Assembly (NCBI RefSeq): GCF_001652915.1
Contig: NZ_BBQI01000010.1
Span: 1 to 64,000, forward strand
Direction of reading: 5' to 3'
Source: Cupriavidus sp. D384
GTDB lineage: Bacteria; Pseudomonadota; Gammaproteobacteria; Burkholderiales; Burkholderiaceae
Length of the DNA stretch: 64,000 nucleotides
Part shown: positions 57,173 through 64,000 of the stretch, piece by piece
Layout: each line of letters opens with the position of its first letter
Numbering within the stretch: position 1 is the stretch's first letter
Made by a program: the position numbers and the translations under genes
The notes under the pieces: generated by a model
What the model was told of the DNA's origin: nothing
What the model saw: the letters and a program-made list of their open reading frames with translations, nothing else
The model's database searches: none

Positions 57173-58978
57173 TCAGAACACGTTGACCTGGTCGACCGGC
57201 CCCGCGGCGCGCACCACGCCATCGGCGGGCGGTGCCACGGTATCGGCCAGCCAGTCGGGCTCGGCGCCGCCGCCCAGCGGGTCTTGCGGCAGCACGCGAT
57301 GCGCGAGCACCATCTGCGCCAGGCGCATGCGGCGCACCGAGCCGATCCGGCCCGCTTCCCAGGCCATGGCGACGGCACTGGTCACGTGGTACAGCGCCGA
57401 AGCGGCCTGGCGGGCCAGCACGTCGCCATCGGCACCGGCGTCGGCCGCGCGCGCGGCCAGTGCGGCGGCATTGGCGATGGCCGAGGCAAAGACTTCGCGC
57501 GCCTGCGCCTGCATCGGCGTGTCCTGCAGCAGTTGGGCCAGATGCGCCCGCAGCACCGGCAGCGAGCCTTCGCGGCGAATCGCGCGCAGGACGTCGAGCG
57601 CGACGATATTGCTGGTGCCTTCCCAGATCGATCCCAGATGGGCGTCGCGCACCAGGCGCGGATCGCTCCATTCCTCGATATAGCCGCAGCCGCCGCGAAT
57701 CTCCATCGCATCGCCGGTCACCTTGCGGGCGTCGCGGCAGGCGCGGAACTTGATCAGCGGCGTCAGGATGCGCATCAGCGGATAGGCGTCGGCCTCGCCC
57801 GCATCGGCGCGGCGCAGCGCTTCGGCGGTCTGGAACACCATCGTGCGGGCCTGCTCGGTAGGCAGCGTCAGCTTCAGCAGCTGGCGGCGCATCAGCGGCA
57901 TGTCGGCCAGCCGCTTGCCGAAAGCCCGGCGCTCGCGGGCGATGAACTGGCCCTCGGTCAGCGCGCGGCGCATCAGGCCGGCGGCCCGCACGCCGTTGGA
58001 CAGCCGCGAGTTGTTGATCATGTCGGCCATCTGCACGAAGCCACGGCCCAGTTCGCCCACCAGATGCGCATGCGCGCCCTCCAGGCGGATTTCGCCGCTG
58101 GCCATCGAGCGCGTGCCCAGCTTGTCCTTGAGACGGATGATCCGGTAGTGGTTGGCGCTGCCATCGGCCAGCGTGCGCGGCAGCAGGAACAGCGATACGC
58201 CCTTGATGCCCTCGACGGCCGTGCCATCGGCCTCTTCCACGCGGGCCAGCACCATGGCCAGCGCGGCGTCGGGATTGGAGCAGAACCACTTGTCGCCCAC
58301 CAGCCGCCAGCCGCCTTCGGCGCTGTCGTCTCGAATCGCCCGCGTGGCCGTGGCGGCCACGTCCGAGCCGGCACCCTGTTCGGTCATGAACATCGCGCCC
58401 TGGTACAGGTCGTCGAACACCTGCGTGGTCAGGTTGGGCAGGAAGCGCTCGACCAGCGCCGGGTCGCCGAACTTGCGCAGCGTACGCGTCAGCGAATCGG
58501 TCATCGACAGCGGGCAGCACAGGCCGAATTCCGCCTGCACGAACAGATAGGTCAGCGCGTACTTGGCCGCTGGCGGCATCGGCTTGTCCCAGCCCAACAC
58601 CCCGCCGCGATGCGACGCCGCGGCGAGGCCGAATTCCGAAAACGCCACGCGCTCCAGTTCCACATAGGCCGGATGCTTGTGGATACGCTGGTCGTCCAGC
58701 CCGGTGCGCGTCCGGTGCGACAGCGTCGGCGGCTCGTGGTCGGCCACATTCGCCAGTTCGTCCAGCACGCCGCCCGCCAGCGCGCCCATGCGCTCCAGGT
58801 GCGGCAGCAGATGGTTGAACAGGTCGGCAGGCAGGTACAGCGGCAGCAGCGCGCGCAGGTCGGGGTCCGCCGCGAACAGGCTCGAACCGTGGCGGTCGGG
58901 TACCGGATGGACGTCTGGCTGGGCGTGGATATGTGGCGCGGGCTGCGATGCGGCGGGCCGGGTGGCGCTGGTCGGCAT
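57173..58978 (-). CDS. Acyl-CoA dehydrogenase, AidB-like
   Basis: 601 residues, longer than standard acyl-CoA dehydrogenases (about 380) and like the AidB group with an extended C-terminal helical domain. It contains MFMTEQGAGSDVAATATRA, WFCSNPDAALAMVLARVE, ASGEIRLEGAHAHLVGELG, the NNSRLSNGVRAAGLMRRAL helix, and IRGGCGYIEEWSDPRLVRDA with EGTSNIVALDVLR. It may be an acyl-CoA catabolic enzyme rather than a DNA-repair AidB, given its neighbours. It is the first gene of the leftward operon, divergent from a LysR gene. Confidence 0.87.
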   Translation of the reverse strand: MPTSATRPAASQPAPHIHAQPDVHPVPDRHGSSLFAADPDLRALLPLYLPADLFNHLLPHLERMGALAGGVLDELANVADHEPPTLSHRTRTGLDDQRIHKHPAYVELERVAFSEFGLAAASHRGGVLGWDKPMPPAAKYALTYLFVQAEFGLCCPLSMTDSLTRTLRKFGDPALVERFLPNLTTQVFDDLYQGAMFMTEQGAGSDVAATATRAIRDDSAEGGWRLVGDKWFCSNPDAALAMVLARVEEADGTAVEGIKGVSLFLLPRTLADGSANHYRIIRLKDKLGTRSMASGEIRLEGAHAHLVGELGRGFVQMADMINNSRLSNGVRAAGLMRRALTEGQFIARERRAFGKRLADMPLMRRQLLKLTLPTEQARTMVFQTAEALRRADAGEADAYPLMRILTPLIKFRACRDARKVTGDAMEIRGGCGYIEEWSDPRLVRDAHLGSIWEGTSNIVALDVLRAIRREGSLPVLRAHLAQLLQDTPMQAQAREVFASAIANAAALAARAADAGADGDVLARQAASALYHVTSAVAMAWEAGRIGSVRRMRLAQMVLAHRVLPQDPLGGGAEPDWLADTVAPPADGVVRAAGPVDQVNVF

Positions 58979-59060
58979 GCGGTGTCTCCGTTGGCTCCCT
59001 GCCCTGCAGAACGGGGCGGGATGGTTTGGGATTCATTATTTGATCGCCAACGATTCGCGT

Positions 59061-59099
59061 CCAATTCTAAAATTGGCTTGATCAATACAAAATTTGTAT
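59061..59099. promoter_or_regulatory. Two palindromes, LysR operator region
   Basis: CCAATT-CTAA-AATTGG (59061-59076) and ATACAAA-A-TTTGTAT (59085-59099) are perfect inverted repeats, centred 24 bases apart. They lie between the divergent acyl-CoA dehydrogenase operon and the LysR gene, as expected for recognition and activation sites. Confidence 0.6.
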
Positions 59100-59103
59100 C
59101 GCC

Positions 59104-59997
59104 ATGGAATTCCGTCACCTCCGTTACTTCCTTGTGCTGGCCGAGGAACTGCACTTCGGCCGTGCCGCCCGGCGCCTGTCGATCTCCCAGCCGCCGCTGT
59201 CGCTCAACATCCAGCAGCTCGAAGCCTCGGTGGGCGCCCGCCTGTTCGAGCGCGACAGCCGCGGCGTGCGCCTGACCGCCGCCGGCCGTGCATTCCAGGA
59301 ATCGGCCATTGCCCTGCTGGCGCAGGCCGAATCGGCGCGGCTGCTGGCGCGCGAGATCGAGGCCGGCGCCGTGGGCCGCCTGCGCGTGGGCTTTGTCGGG
59401 TCGATGCTGTATCGCGGCCTGCCGCAGCGCCTGCAGGAGTTCCAGGGACGATATCCGGGCATCCATGTGGCGCTGACCGAACTCAATTCGCAGGAACAGA
59501 TCGACGCGCTGCTGCATGGCGAACTGGATGCCGGCTTTGTCCACACCAGCCGCGTGCCCGATGAACTGGCGGCCACGCTGGCCCATTCCGAACCGTTCGT
59601 TTGCTGCATGCCGGCCGACCATCCGCTGACCGCCAGCGATACCGTGGCCCTGGCCGATCTGCGCGGCGAGCCATTTGTGCTGTTTTCGCGCAAGGCGTCG
59701 CCCGACTACTACAGCCGCATCTTCGACATGTGTGCCGCACAGGGCTTCTATCCGCGCATCCGGCACGAGGTGCGCCACTGGTTGTCGGTGGTATCGCTGG
59801 TCTCGCAGGGCATGGGCGTGGCCGTGGTGCCTGCCGCCATGGCGCGCTCCGGCATGGCGGGTGCGGCATTCCGGCCACTGGCCGATGCCACGGTGCCGTC
59901 GGAGGTGTATTGCGTGTGGAAGCAGGCACCCGACCACCCGGCACGCGACCATTTCGTCGCCACGGTCAGGACAGCGGCAGCGCAGGCCGGCATCTAA
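59104..59997 (+). CDS. LysR family transcriptional regulator
   Basis: 297 residues of the BenM/CatM-like branch: MEFRHLRYFLVLAEELHFGR, SISQPPLSLNIQQLEASVG, then a complete ligand-binding domain (LRVGFVGSMLYRGLPQRLQ, YYSRIFDMCAAQGFYPRI). It probably activates the divergent acyl-CoA dehydrogenase-Bug-CoA transferase operon in response to its carboxylate or CoA-ester substrate. ATG 59104 lies 5 bases after the second palindrome, suggesting autorepression. Confidence 0.9.
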   Translation: MEFRHLRYFLVLAEELHFGRAARRLSISQPPLSLNIQQLEASVGARLFERDSRGVRLTAAGRAFQESAIALLAQAESARLLAREIEAGAVGRLRVGFVGSMLYRGLPQRLQEFQGRYPGIHVALTELNSQEQIDALLHGELDAGFVHTSRVPDELAATLAHSEPFVCCMPADHPLTASDTVALADLRGEPFVLFSRKASPDYYSRIFDMCAAQGFYPRIRHEVRHWLSVVSLVSQGMGVAVVPAAMARSGMAGAAFRPLADATVPSEVYCVWKQAPDHPARDHFVATVRTAAAQAGI

Positions 59998-60272
59998 CGC
60001 CGGGCATGGCGGCAGCGCCAAAAAGAAAAAGCCACCGGCCCAGGGGGCCAGTGGCTCTGAAGTACGCGTGGAACGGGGTGTTCAGCGTGCGTGCAGCTTA
60101 TGCCCCCGGGGCACGCCGTACCAATACCGCAAACGTGTTATTCGGAGCCGCAAGGCGGTCAGTCCGCCCCACAATCCTGCGATTCGTGCCCAGGCGGGGG
60201 TAATCCCCTAGGGTCAGACGCCGCCACGGCACACCTTGCGGTACGCAAGGTCGCGGCACCTCACGGCGCGGT
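59998..60272. other. Intergenic region with hairpins
   Basis: It contains the leftward terminator (60025-60057). A perfect 8-base palindrome, ACCTTGCG-GTA-CGCAAGGT, lies at 60233-60251, just after the anti-sigma stop, and a GGGG-TAAT-CCCC hairpin near 60197-60208. No coding frame is credible. It looks like a long structured 3' region or an unannotated leftward RNA. Confidence 0.4.
60025..60057 (-). terminator. Intrinsic terminator, leftward
   Basis: Read on the minus strand, a stem of about 11 bp with one mismatch (GCCACTGGCCC against GGGCCGGTGGC) is followed by TTTTTCTTTTT. It would end transcripts coming from the sigma/anti-sigma operon, about 215 bases downstream of its last stop. Confidence 0.6.
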
Positions 60273-61040
60273 TCAGGTATCGCCCGGCGCAACGGCCCGC
60301 TGCACGGGCAGCGCAGCCGGATTGTCGGTGGGACTGACCACGGCATACAGATAGCGGCCGTTGCGCCAGTACTGCGCCATCAGGTTGCCCTCGGTGCGCG
60401 ACCCATTGCGCAGGCGCAGATCGCCCTGCGGCCGCACGTAATAAACAATCGCCTGCATCTGCGGGTTCTGGTACAGGATCATCGCGGCCGGGCCTTGCTC
60501 GGTGGACATCAGCCGGCCGCCCACGGGACGGAATCCGTAGGCCGAGAAATCGGGCAACGGCGCGGGCTGCACAAAATGGCGATTCAGCCATGCCTGCAGC
60601 TCGCGTGCATCGGTGGCCTTCGCATCGATCTTCACGTCGACCATCTGCGGCGTGGCGCTGACGGCGAACAGCCGATAGGCCGACATCGCATCGGCCATCG
60701 GCGGATAGCTCTGGCGCAACGCGATTTCGCGCGACTGCCAGCCGCCCATGCCGCCCACGGCCAAAGCCACGACCAGCGAGGCGGCGATGGCCGCGCGGTG
60801 CCGCATGCGGTCGCGCAAGCCGCGGCGGATGCGGAACGGGTCAAGCCGGGCCGGCGTGTCGGCCGGCGGCGGTTCCATGCTGGCGCGCAGGCGCTGCATG
60901 TCCTGCCGGATCTGCTCCACCTCGCGCGCCAGCTCCGGATGGCTGGCGATCAATGCGTCGATCTGCAGGCGCCGCGTTTCGTCCAGTTCGCCATCGACAT
61001 AGGCGTGCAGTTCCGGTTCGGTAGGCATCAGCGTATTCAT
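60273..61040 (-). CDS. Anti-sigma factor, single-pass membrane protein
   Basis: 255 residues. The N-terminal cytoplasmic part (about 1-75) has the anti-sigma pattern ELHAYVDGELDETRRLQIDA, without the zinc HxxxCxxC motif. A transmembrane helix (about 83-101: AAIASLVVALAVGGMGG approx.) and a periplasmic sensor domain follow. Its ATG overlaps the stop of the sigma gene (ATGA), the usual arrangement for a cognate pair. It should sequester the sigma factor until an envelope signal. The signal is unknown. Confidence 0.85.
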   Translation of the reverse strand: MNTLMPTEPELHAYVDGELDETRRLQIDALIASHPELAREVEQIRQDMQRLRASMEPPPADTPARLDPFRIRRGLRDRMRHRAAIAASLVVALAVGGMGGWQSREIALRQSYPPMADAMSAYRLFAVSATPQMVDVKIDAKATDARELQAWLNRHFVQPAPLPDFSAYGFRPVGGRLMSTEQGPAAMILYQNPQMQAIVYYVRPQGDLRLRNGSRTEGNLMAQYWRNGRYLYAVVSPTDNPAALPVQRAVAPGDT

Positions 61041-61555
61041 TTGAGCACCTGCAGGGGAGGATGGACGACCTTGCCGTCGGTGAGTTCGCGCAGTGCCTTG
61101 CGCGCCCGGGAGATGCGCGACATCACGGTGCCGATCGGCACGTCGAGCGCATCGGCAGCCTCCTGGTAGCTGAGCCCTTCCACGGTCACCAGCATCAGCA
61201 GCGCGCGCTGTTCGGCCGACAACCGGTTGAAGCCGTCCAGCGCCGAGCGGGCCAGCACAACGTCTTCGGTGGAGGGGGCGCTGTCCTCGTCACTGCCGGC
61301 CCCGAACAGCGTCAGCAGGCCCACATACCGTTTGGCACGGCGCTGGCCGTCGATGAACTGCCGGTACAGGATCGAGAACAGCCAGGCACGCAGGTCGCTG
61401 CCTTCCTGCCGCGTCACACGGCGCGACAGCGCGCGTTCCAGGCACGCCTGAACCAGGTCGTCCGCACCGGCCTCGTTCCGCGTCAGCGACACCGCAAAGC
61501 GGCGCAGCCTTGGAATCACTTCGCGCAGCGCATCGTCTGAGAAATCGTTGTCCAT
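61037..61555 (-). CDS. ECF RNA polymerase sigma factor
   Basis: 172 residues with sigma-70 region 2 (about 10-78: IPRLRRFAVSLTRNEAGADDL, LRAWLFSILYRQFIDGQRR) and region 4 (about 105-160: LSAEQRALLMLVTVEGLSYQEAA, PIGTVMSRISRARKAL). Start ATG 61555. It is coupled to its anti-sigma factor downstream. A GGAAT-N16-CGTTT sequence upstream on the same strand looks like an autoregulatory ECF promoter. It is divergent from feoAB, but a shared function is not evident. Confidence 0.92.
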   Translation of the reverse strand: MDNDFSDDALREVIPRLRRFAVSLTRNEAGADDLVQACLERALSRRVTRQEGSDLRAWLFSILYRQFIDGQRRAKRYVGLLTLFGAGSDEDSAPSTEDVVLARSALDGFNRLSAEQRALLMLVTVEGLSYQEAADALDVPIGTVMSRISRARKALRELTDGKVVHPPLQVLK

Positions 61556-61595
61556 CGGTCCAGGGGCGGCAAGGGCGGGAATGTCATTACACGGT

Positions 61596-61621
61596 AAACG
61601 TCTGGCAGCAAGAGTTATTCC
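61596..61621 (-). promoter_or_regulatory. ECF-type promoter of the sigma operon
   Basis: On the minus strand GGAAT (61621-61617), 16 bases, then CGTTT (61600-61596), about 41 bases before the sigma ATG. This is the GGAAY/CGT class recognised by many ECF sigma factors, consistent with autoregulation. Confidence 0.5.
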
Positions 61622-61688
61622 GCCCACATTACAAACAGCTAACAACGGTGTGGCTTCAGCGCGCAAATGGCGCGAATGCTATACAATC

Positions 61689-61707
61689 GAGAACGATTTC
61701 TATTTAC
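61689..61707. promoter_or_regulatory. Weak Fur-box candidate before feoA
   Basis: GAGAACGATTTCTATTTAC matches the 19-base Fur consensus at 11 positions. It lies just after a TATACA hexamer and 60 bases before feoA. The match is borderline, but feo operons are commonly Fur-controlled. Confidence 0.35.
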
Positions 61708-61766
61708 GTACCCCGACAGGATTTTTCTGTCGCGCGGCGGCGATCCCGCCCCTGGACTGGAAGCAT

Positions 61767-62093
61767 ATGCGGTTGTCTGAACTGCCCCGGCGCACGGTCG
61801 CCATCGTGAAATCGGTGGACGATGCCACCCCTAACGACCCCGTCGCCCGACGCCTGCGCGATCTCGGCTTCGTGCCCGGCGAATCCGTGCAGATCGTCAC
61901 CTTCGGCCCGTTTGGCAAGGATCCTCTGGTTGCCCAGGTGGGCTACACGCGCTTTGCGCTGCGCCGCTCGGAGGCCGGACGCATTGCCGTGGAAGTGGCC
62001 ACCGCCACCGTGTCGAGCATCGCGCCGGCAGGCCAGGCTGGCACCGCCGACACCGCCGATGCTTCCGGTTCCGACGCCCAGCGCATTGCCTGA
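61767..62093 (+). CDS. feoA: Ferrous iron transport protein A
   Basis: 108 residues. An SH3-like FeoA domain (about 1-85: MRLSELPRRTVAIVKSVDD, RRLRDLGFVPGESVQIVTFGPFGKDPL, FALRRSEAGRIAV) is followed by a short Ala/Asp-rich tail. FeoA supports the FeoB Fe2+ permease in the inner membrane. ATG 61767; the frame is open upstream but not family-like. feoB follows after 34 bases. Confidence 0.93.
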   Translation: MRLSELPRRTVAIVKSVDDATPNDPVARRLRDLGFVPGESVQIVTFGPFGKDPLVAQVGYTRFALRRSEAGRIAVEVATATVSSIAPAGQAGTADTADASGSDAQRIA

Positions 62094-62127
62094 GGGCCTG
62101 CCCGCCTTCGCCTGACCCTATTCCATC

Positions 62128-63987
62128 ATGTCAGTTGCCCAGAATGCCTCCGCCTTGCGCATCGCGCTGGTCGGCAACCCCAATTGCGGCAAGACCGCAC
62201 TGTTCAACCGCCTGACCGGCAGCCGCCAGAAGGTAGCCAACTACGCCGGCGTGACCGTCGAGCGCAAGGAAGGCCAGTTTGTCTCGCCGGCCGGCCGCAC
62301 CGTGCGCATCCTCGACCTGCCCGGCGCATACAGCCTGCATTCGGCCAGCCTGGACGAAGCCATCACGCGCGAGGTCTGCATGGGCCAGCGCCCCGGCGAG
62401 GCCCGCCCCGACCTGCTGGTGTCGGTGGTCGATGCCACCAACCTGCGCCTGCACCTGCGCTTCGTGCTGGAACTGCGCCGCCTGGGCCTGCCCATGGTGG
62501 TGGTGCTCAACATGAGCGATGCGGCGGCCCGCCGCGGCATCGTGATCGATCGCGACGCGCTGTCGCAGGCGCTGGGTGTGCCCGTGGTGCAGACCGTGGC
62601 CGTCAAGCGCGACGGCGCCGCCGCGCTGGTCAAGCTGTTCGACGAGACGCTGCCGCCCGCGCCCCCGGCACAGCCGCTGGACAGCGTGTCCGAGCTGGAC
62701 ACCCACGCCGAGGTCAAGCGCCTGCTGGACGCCGCCGTGACGATGCCCACGCGCACCGCGCGCTTCGACGACGCCGTGGACCGCGTGGTGCTGCACCCGG
62801 TGTTTGGCCTGGTGATCCTGGCCGTGCTGCTGTTCTTCATGTTCCAGGCCGTGTTCTCGTGGGCCGAGCCGATGATGGACGGCATCGAGGCTGGCGTGCA
62901 TTTCTTCGGCGAGTGGGTCGGCGGCATGATGCCCGACGGCATGCTGAAGAGCCTGCTGGTGGATGGCCTGATCGCCGGCCTGGGCAGCGTGATCGTCTTC
63001 CTGCCGCAGATCCTGATCCTGTTCCTGTTCATCCTCACGCTAGAGGAATCGGGCTATCTGCCACGCGCCGCGTTCCTGCTTGACCGGCTGATGATGAGTG
63101 CGGGCCTGTCGGGCCGGTCGTTCATCCCGCTGCTGTCGAGCTTTGCCTGCGCGATCCCCGGCATCATGGCCACCCGCACGATCCAGGACCCGCGTGACCG
63201 GCTGACCACCATCCTGGTGGCGCCGCTGATGACCTGCTCGGCGCGCCTGCCCGTGTATGCGCTGCTGATCGGCGCGTTCATTCCGGAACGTACCGTGGCC
63301 GGCCTGTTCAACCTGCAGGGCCTGGTGCTGTTCGTGCTGTACGTGGCCGGCATCGTCAGCGCGCTGCTGGTGGCCTATGTGCTGAAGTGGTTCCGCCGCG
63401 ACCGCACCGACCATCCGCTGCTCATGGAGCTGCCGTCGTACCGCGTGCCCAATCCGCGCGATATCGGCATCGGCCTGTGGGAGCGTGCACGTATCTTCCT
63501 GGCGCGCGTGGGCAAGGTGATCCTGACGCTGACCGTGCTGCTGTGGTTCCTGGCAACGTTCCCGTCGCCACCAGAAGGCGCCACCATGCCGCCGATCGAC
63601 TACAGCTTCGCGGGCATGATCGGCCGCGCGCTGGAGCATGTGTTTGCCCCGATCGGCTTCAACTGGCAGATCTGCATCGCGCTGGTGCCGGGCCTGGCCG
63701 CGCGTGAAGTGGCGGTGGGTGCGCTGGCGACCGTGTACGCGCTGTCGGGCAGCGACGATGCCGTAGCGGTGCAGCTGGCCCCGATGATCGCGGCGCAATG
63801 GTCGCTGGCTACGGCGCTGTCGCTGCTGGCCTGGTACGTCTTCGCGCCACAGTGCATTTCCACGCTGGCGGTGATCCGCCGCGAGACCAACTCCTGGAAG
63901 GTCATGGCCGCCTCGGCCGCCTACCTGGCGGGGCTGGCCTATCTCGCGTCGTTCATCACGTACCGCGTGGCGCTGGCGCTCACCTGA
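62128..63987 (+). CDS. feoB: Ferrous iron transport protein B
   Basis: 619 residues, complete. The N-terminal G domain has GNPNCGKT (about 16-23), the switch YAGVTVERKEG, DLPG and NMSD. About ten transmembrane helices with two Gate motifs follow (RSFIPLLSSFACAIPGIMATR, LVPGLAAREVAVGALATVY). It is shorter than E. coli FeoB (773), mainly in the N-terminal and linker regions, as in many betaproteobacteria. It imports Fe2+ across the inner membrane. ATG 62128. No feoC is seen before the window ends. Confidence 0.96.
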   Translation: MSVAQNASALRIALVGNPNCGKTALFNRLTGSRQKVANYAGVTVERKEGQFVSPAGRTVRILDLPGAYSLHSASLDEAITREVCMGQRPGEARPDLLVSVVDATNLRLHLRFVLELRRLGLPMVVVLNMSDAAARRGIVIDRDALSQALGVPVVQTVAVKRDGAAALVKLFDETLPPAPPAQPLDSVSELDTHAEVKRLLDAAVTMPTRTARFDDAVDRVVLHPVFGLVILAVLLFFMFQAVFSWAEPMMDGIEAGVHFFGEWVGGMMPDGMLKSLLVDGLIAGLGSVIVFLPQILILFLFILTLEESGYLPRAAFLLDRLMMSAGLSGRSFIPLLSSFACAIPGIMATRTIQDPRDRLTTILVAPLMTCSARLPVYALLIGAFIPERTVAGLFNLQGLVLFVLYVAGIVSALLVAYVLKWFRRDRTDHPLLMELPSYRVPNPRDIGIGLWERARIFLARVGKVILTLTVLLWFLATFPSPPEGATMPPIDYSFAGMIGRALEHVFAPIGFNWQICIALVPGLAAREVAVGALATVYALSGSDDAVAVQLAPMIAAQWSLATALSLLAWYVFAPQCISTLAVIRRETNSWKVMAASAAYLAGLAYLASFITYRVALALT

Positions 63988-64000
63988 TATCGAGGAAACT

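Noticed and set aside
57173..58978. A true DNA-repair AidB
   Set aside because: Length and C-terminal extension are AidB-like, but the neighbours (Bug protein, CoA transferase, LysR) point to acyl-CoA catabolism.

Overview
The window reads as one contiguous chromosomal stretch from a GC-rich betaproteobacterium of the Burkholderiaceae, most likely Cupriavidus or a close Ralstonia relative. This is inferred from the strong G/C bias at third codon positions, a Bug-type (TctC-like) binding protein next to a CaiB-type CoA transferase and an acyl-CoA dehydrogenase, many LysR regulators, and a LutACB/LldP lactate locus. I see no transposase, integrase, phage gene, CRISPR array, tRNA or rRNA gene. 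At the left edge a promoter region reads leftward out of the window.

Layout. 1-4.4 kb: an OsmC peroxidase-like gene, a Fur-box promoter followed at once by an intrinsic terminator (candidate small RNA), an unassigned gene, a NarL-type response regulator coupled to an HPt protein, and a DedA-rhodanese fusion. 4.5-12.9 kb: a large membrane patatin-like protein, a flavin monooxygenase, a chemoreceptor, a lipoate ligase-like protein, a DUF3047 protein and a lipoprotein deacetylase. 13-24 kb: a stand-alone EF-G, a class A penicillin-binding protein, an aldo/keto reductase with a LysR regulator, an SGNH hydrolase and argG. 24-33 kb: VOC protein, SlyX, DUF1439 protein, DMT exporter, sirtuin, a patatin-Omp85 protein (type Vd secretion), an IclR/PcaR regulator, and ycgR behind a sigma-28-like promoter. 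33-40 kb: LysE exporter, the coupled DNA/RNA repair operon alkA-ogt-thpR, a two-domain M16 peptidase, and an unknown gene behind a textbook LexA box. 40-49 kb: acyl-CoA dehydrogenase, an MHS-type transporter behind a sigma-54-like site, a YbaK-domain protein, ethanolamine ammonia-lyase eutBC and an AI-2E family permease. 49-55 kb: an L-lactate utilisation locus, with a GntR repressor divergent from lutA-lutC-lutB-lldP and an operator between them. 55-60 kb: a CoA-ester catabolic operon (acyl-CoA dehydrogenase, Bug binding protein, CoA transferase) divergent from its LysR regulator. 60-64 kb: an ECF sigma/anti-sigma pair divergent from the ferrous iron uptake genes feoAB.

The most interesting signals lie between genes. 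They are the Fur-box/terminator pair at 713-815, the LexA-controlled orphan gene at 39.8 kb, a CU-rich short transcription unit at 30.3 kb, triplicated TTGCGGAA boxes before the response regulator, and well-formed alternative-sigma sites (sigma-28, sigma-54, ECF). I found no clearly new multi-gene defence or biosynthetic system. The protein-coding content is mostly core and accessory metabolism of known families.
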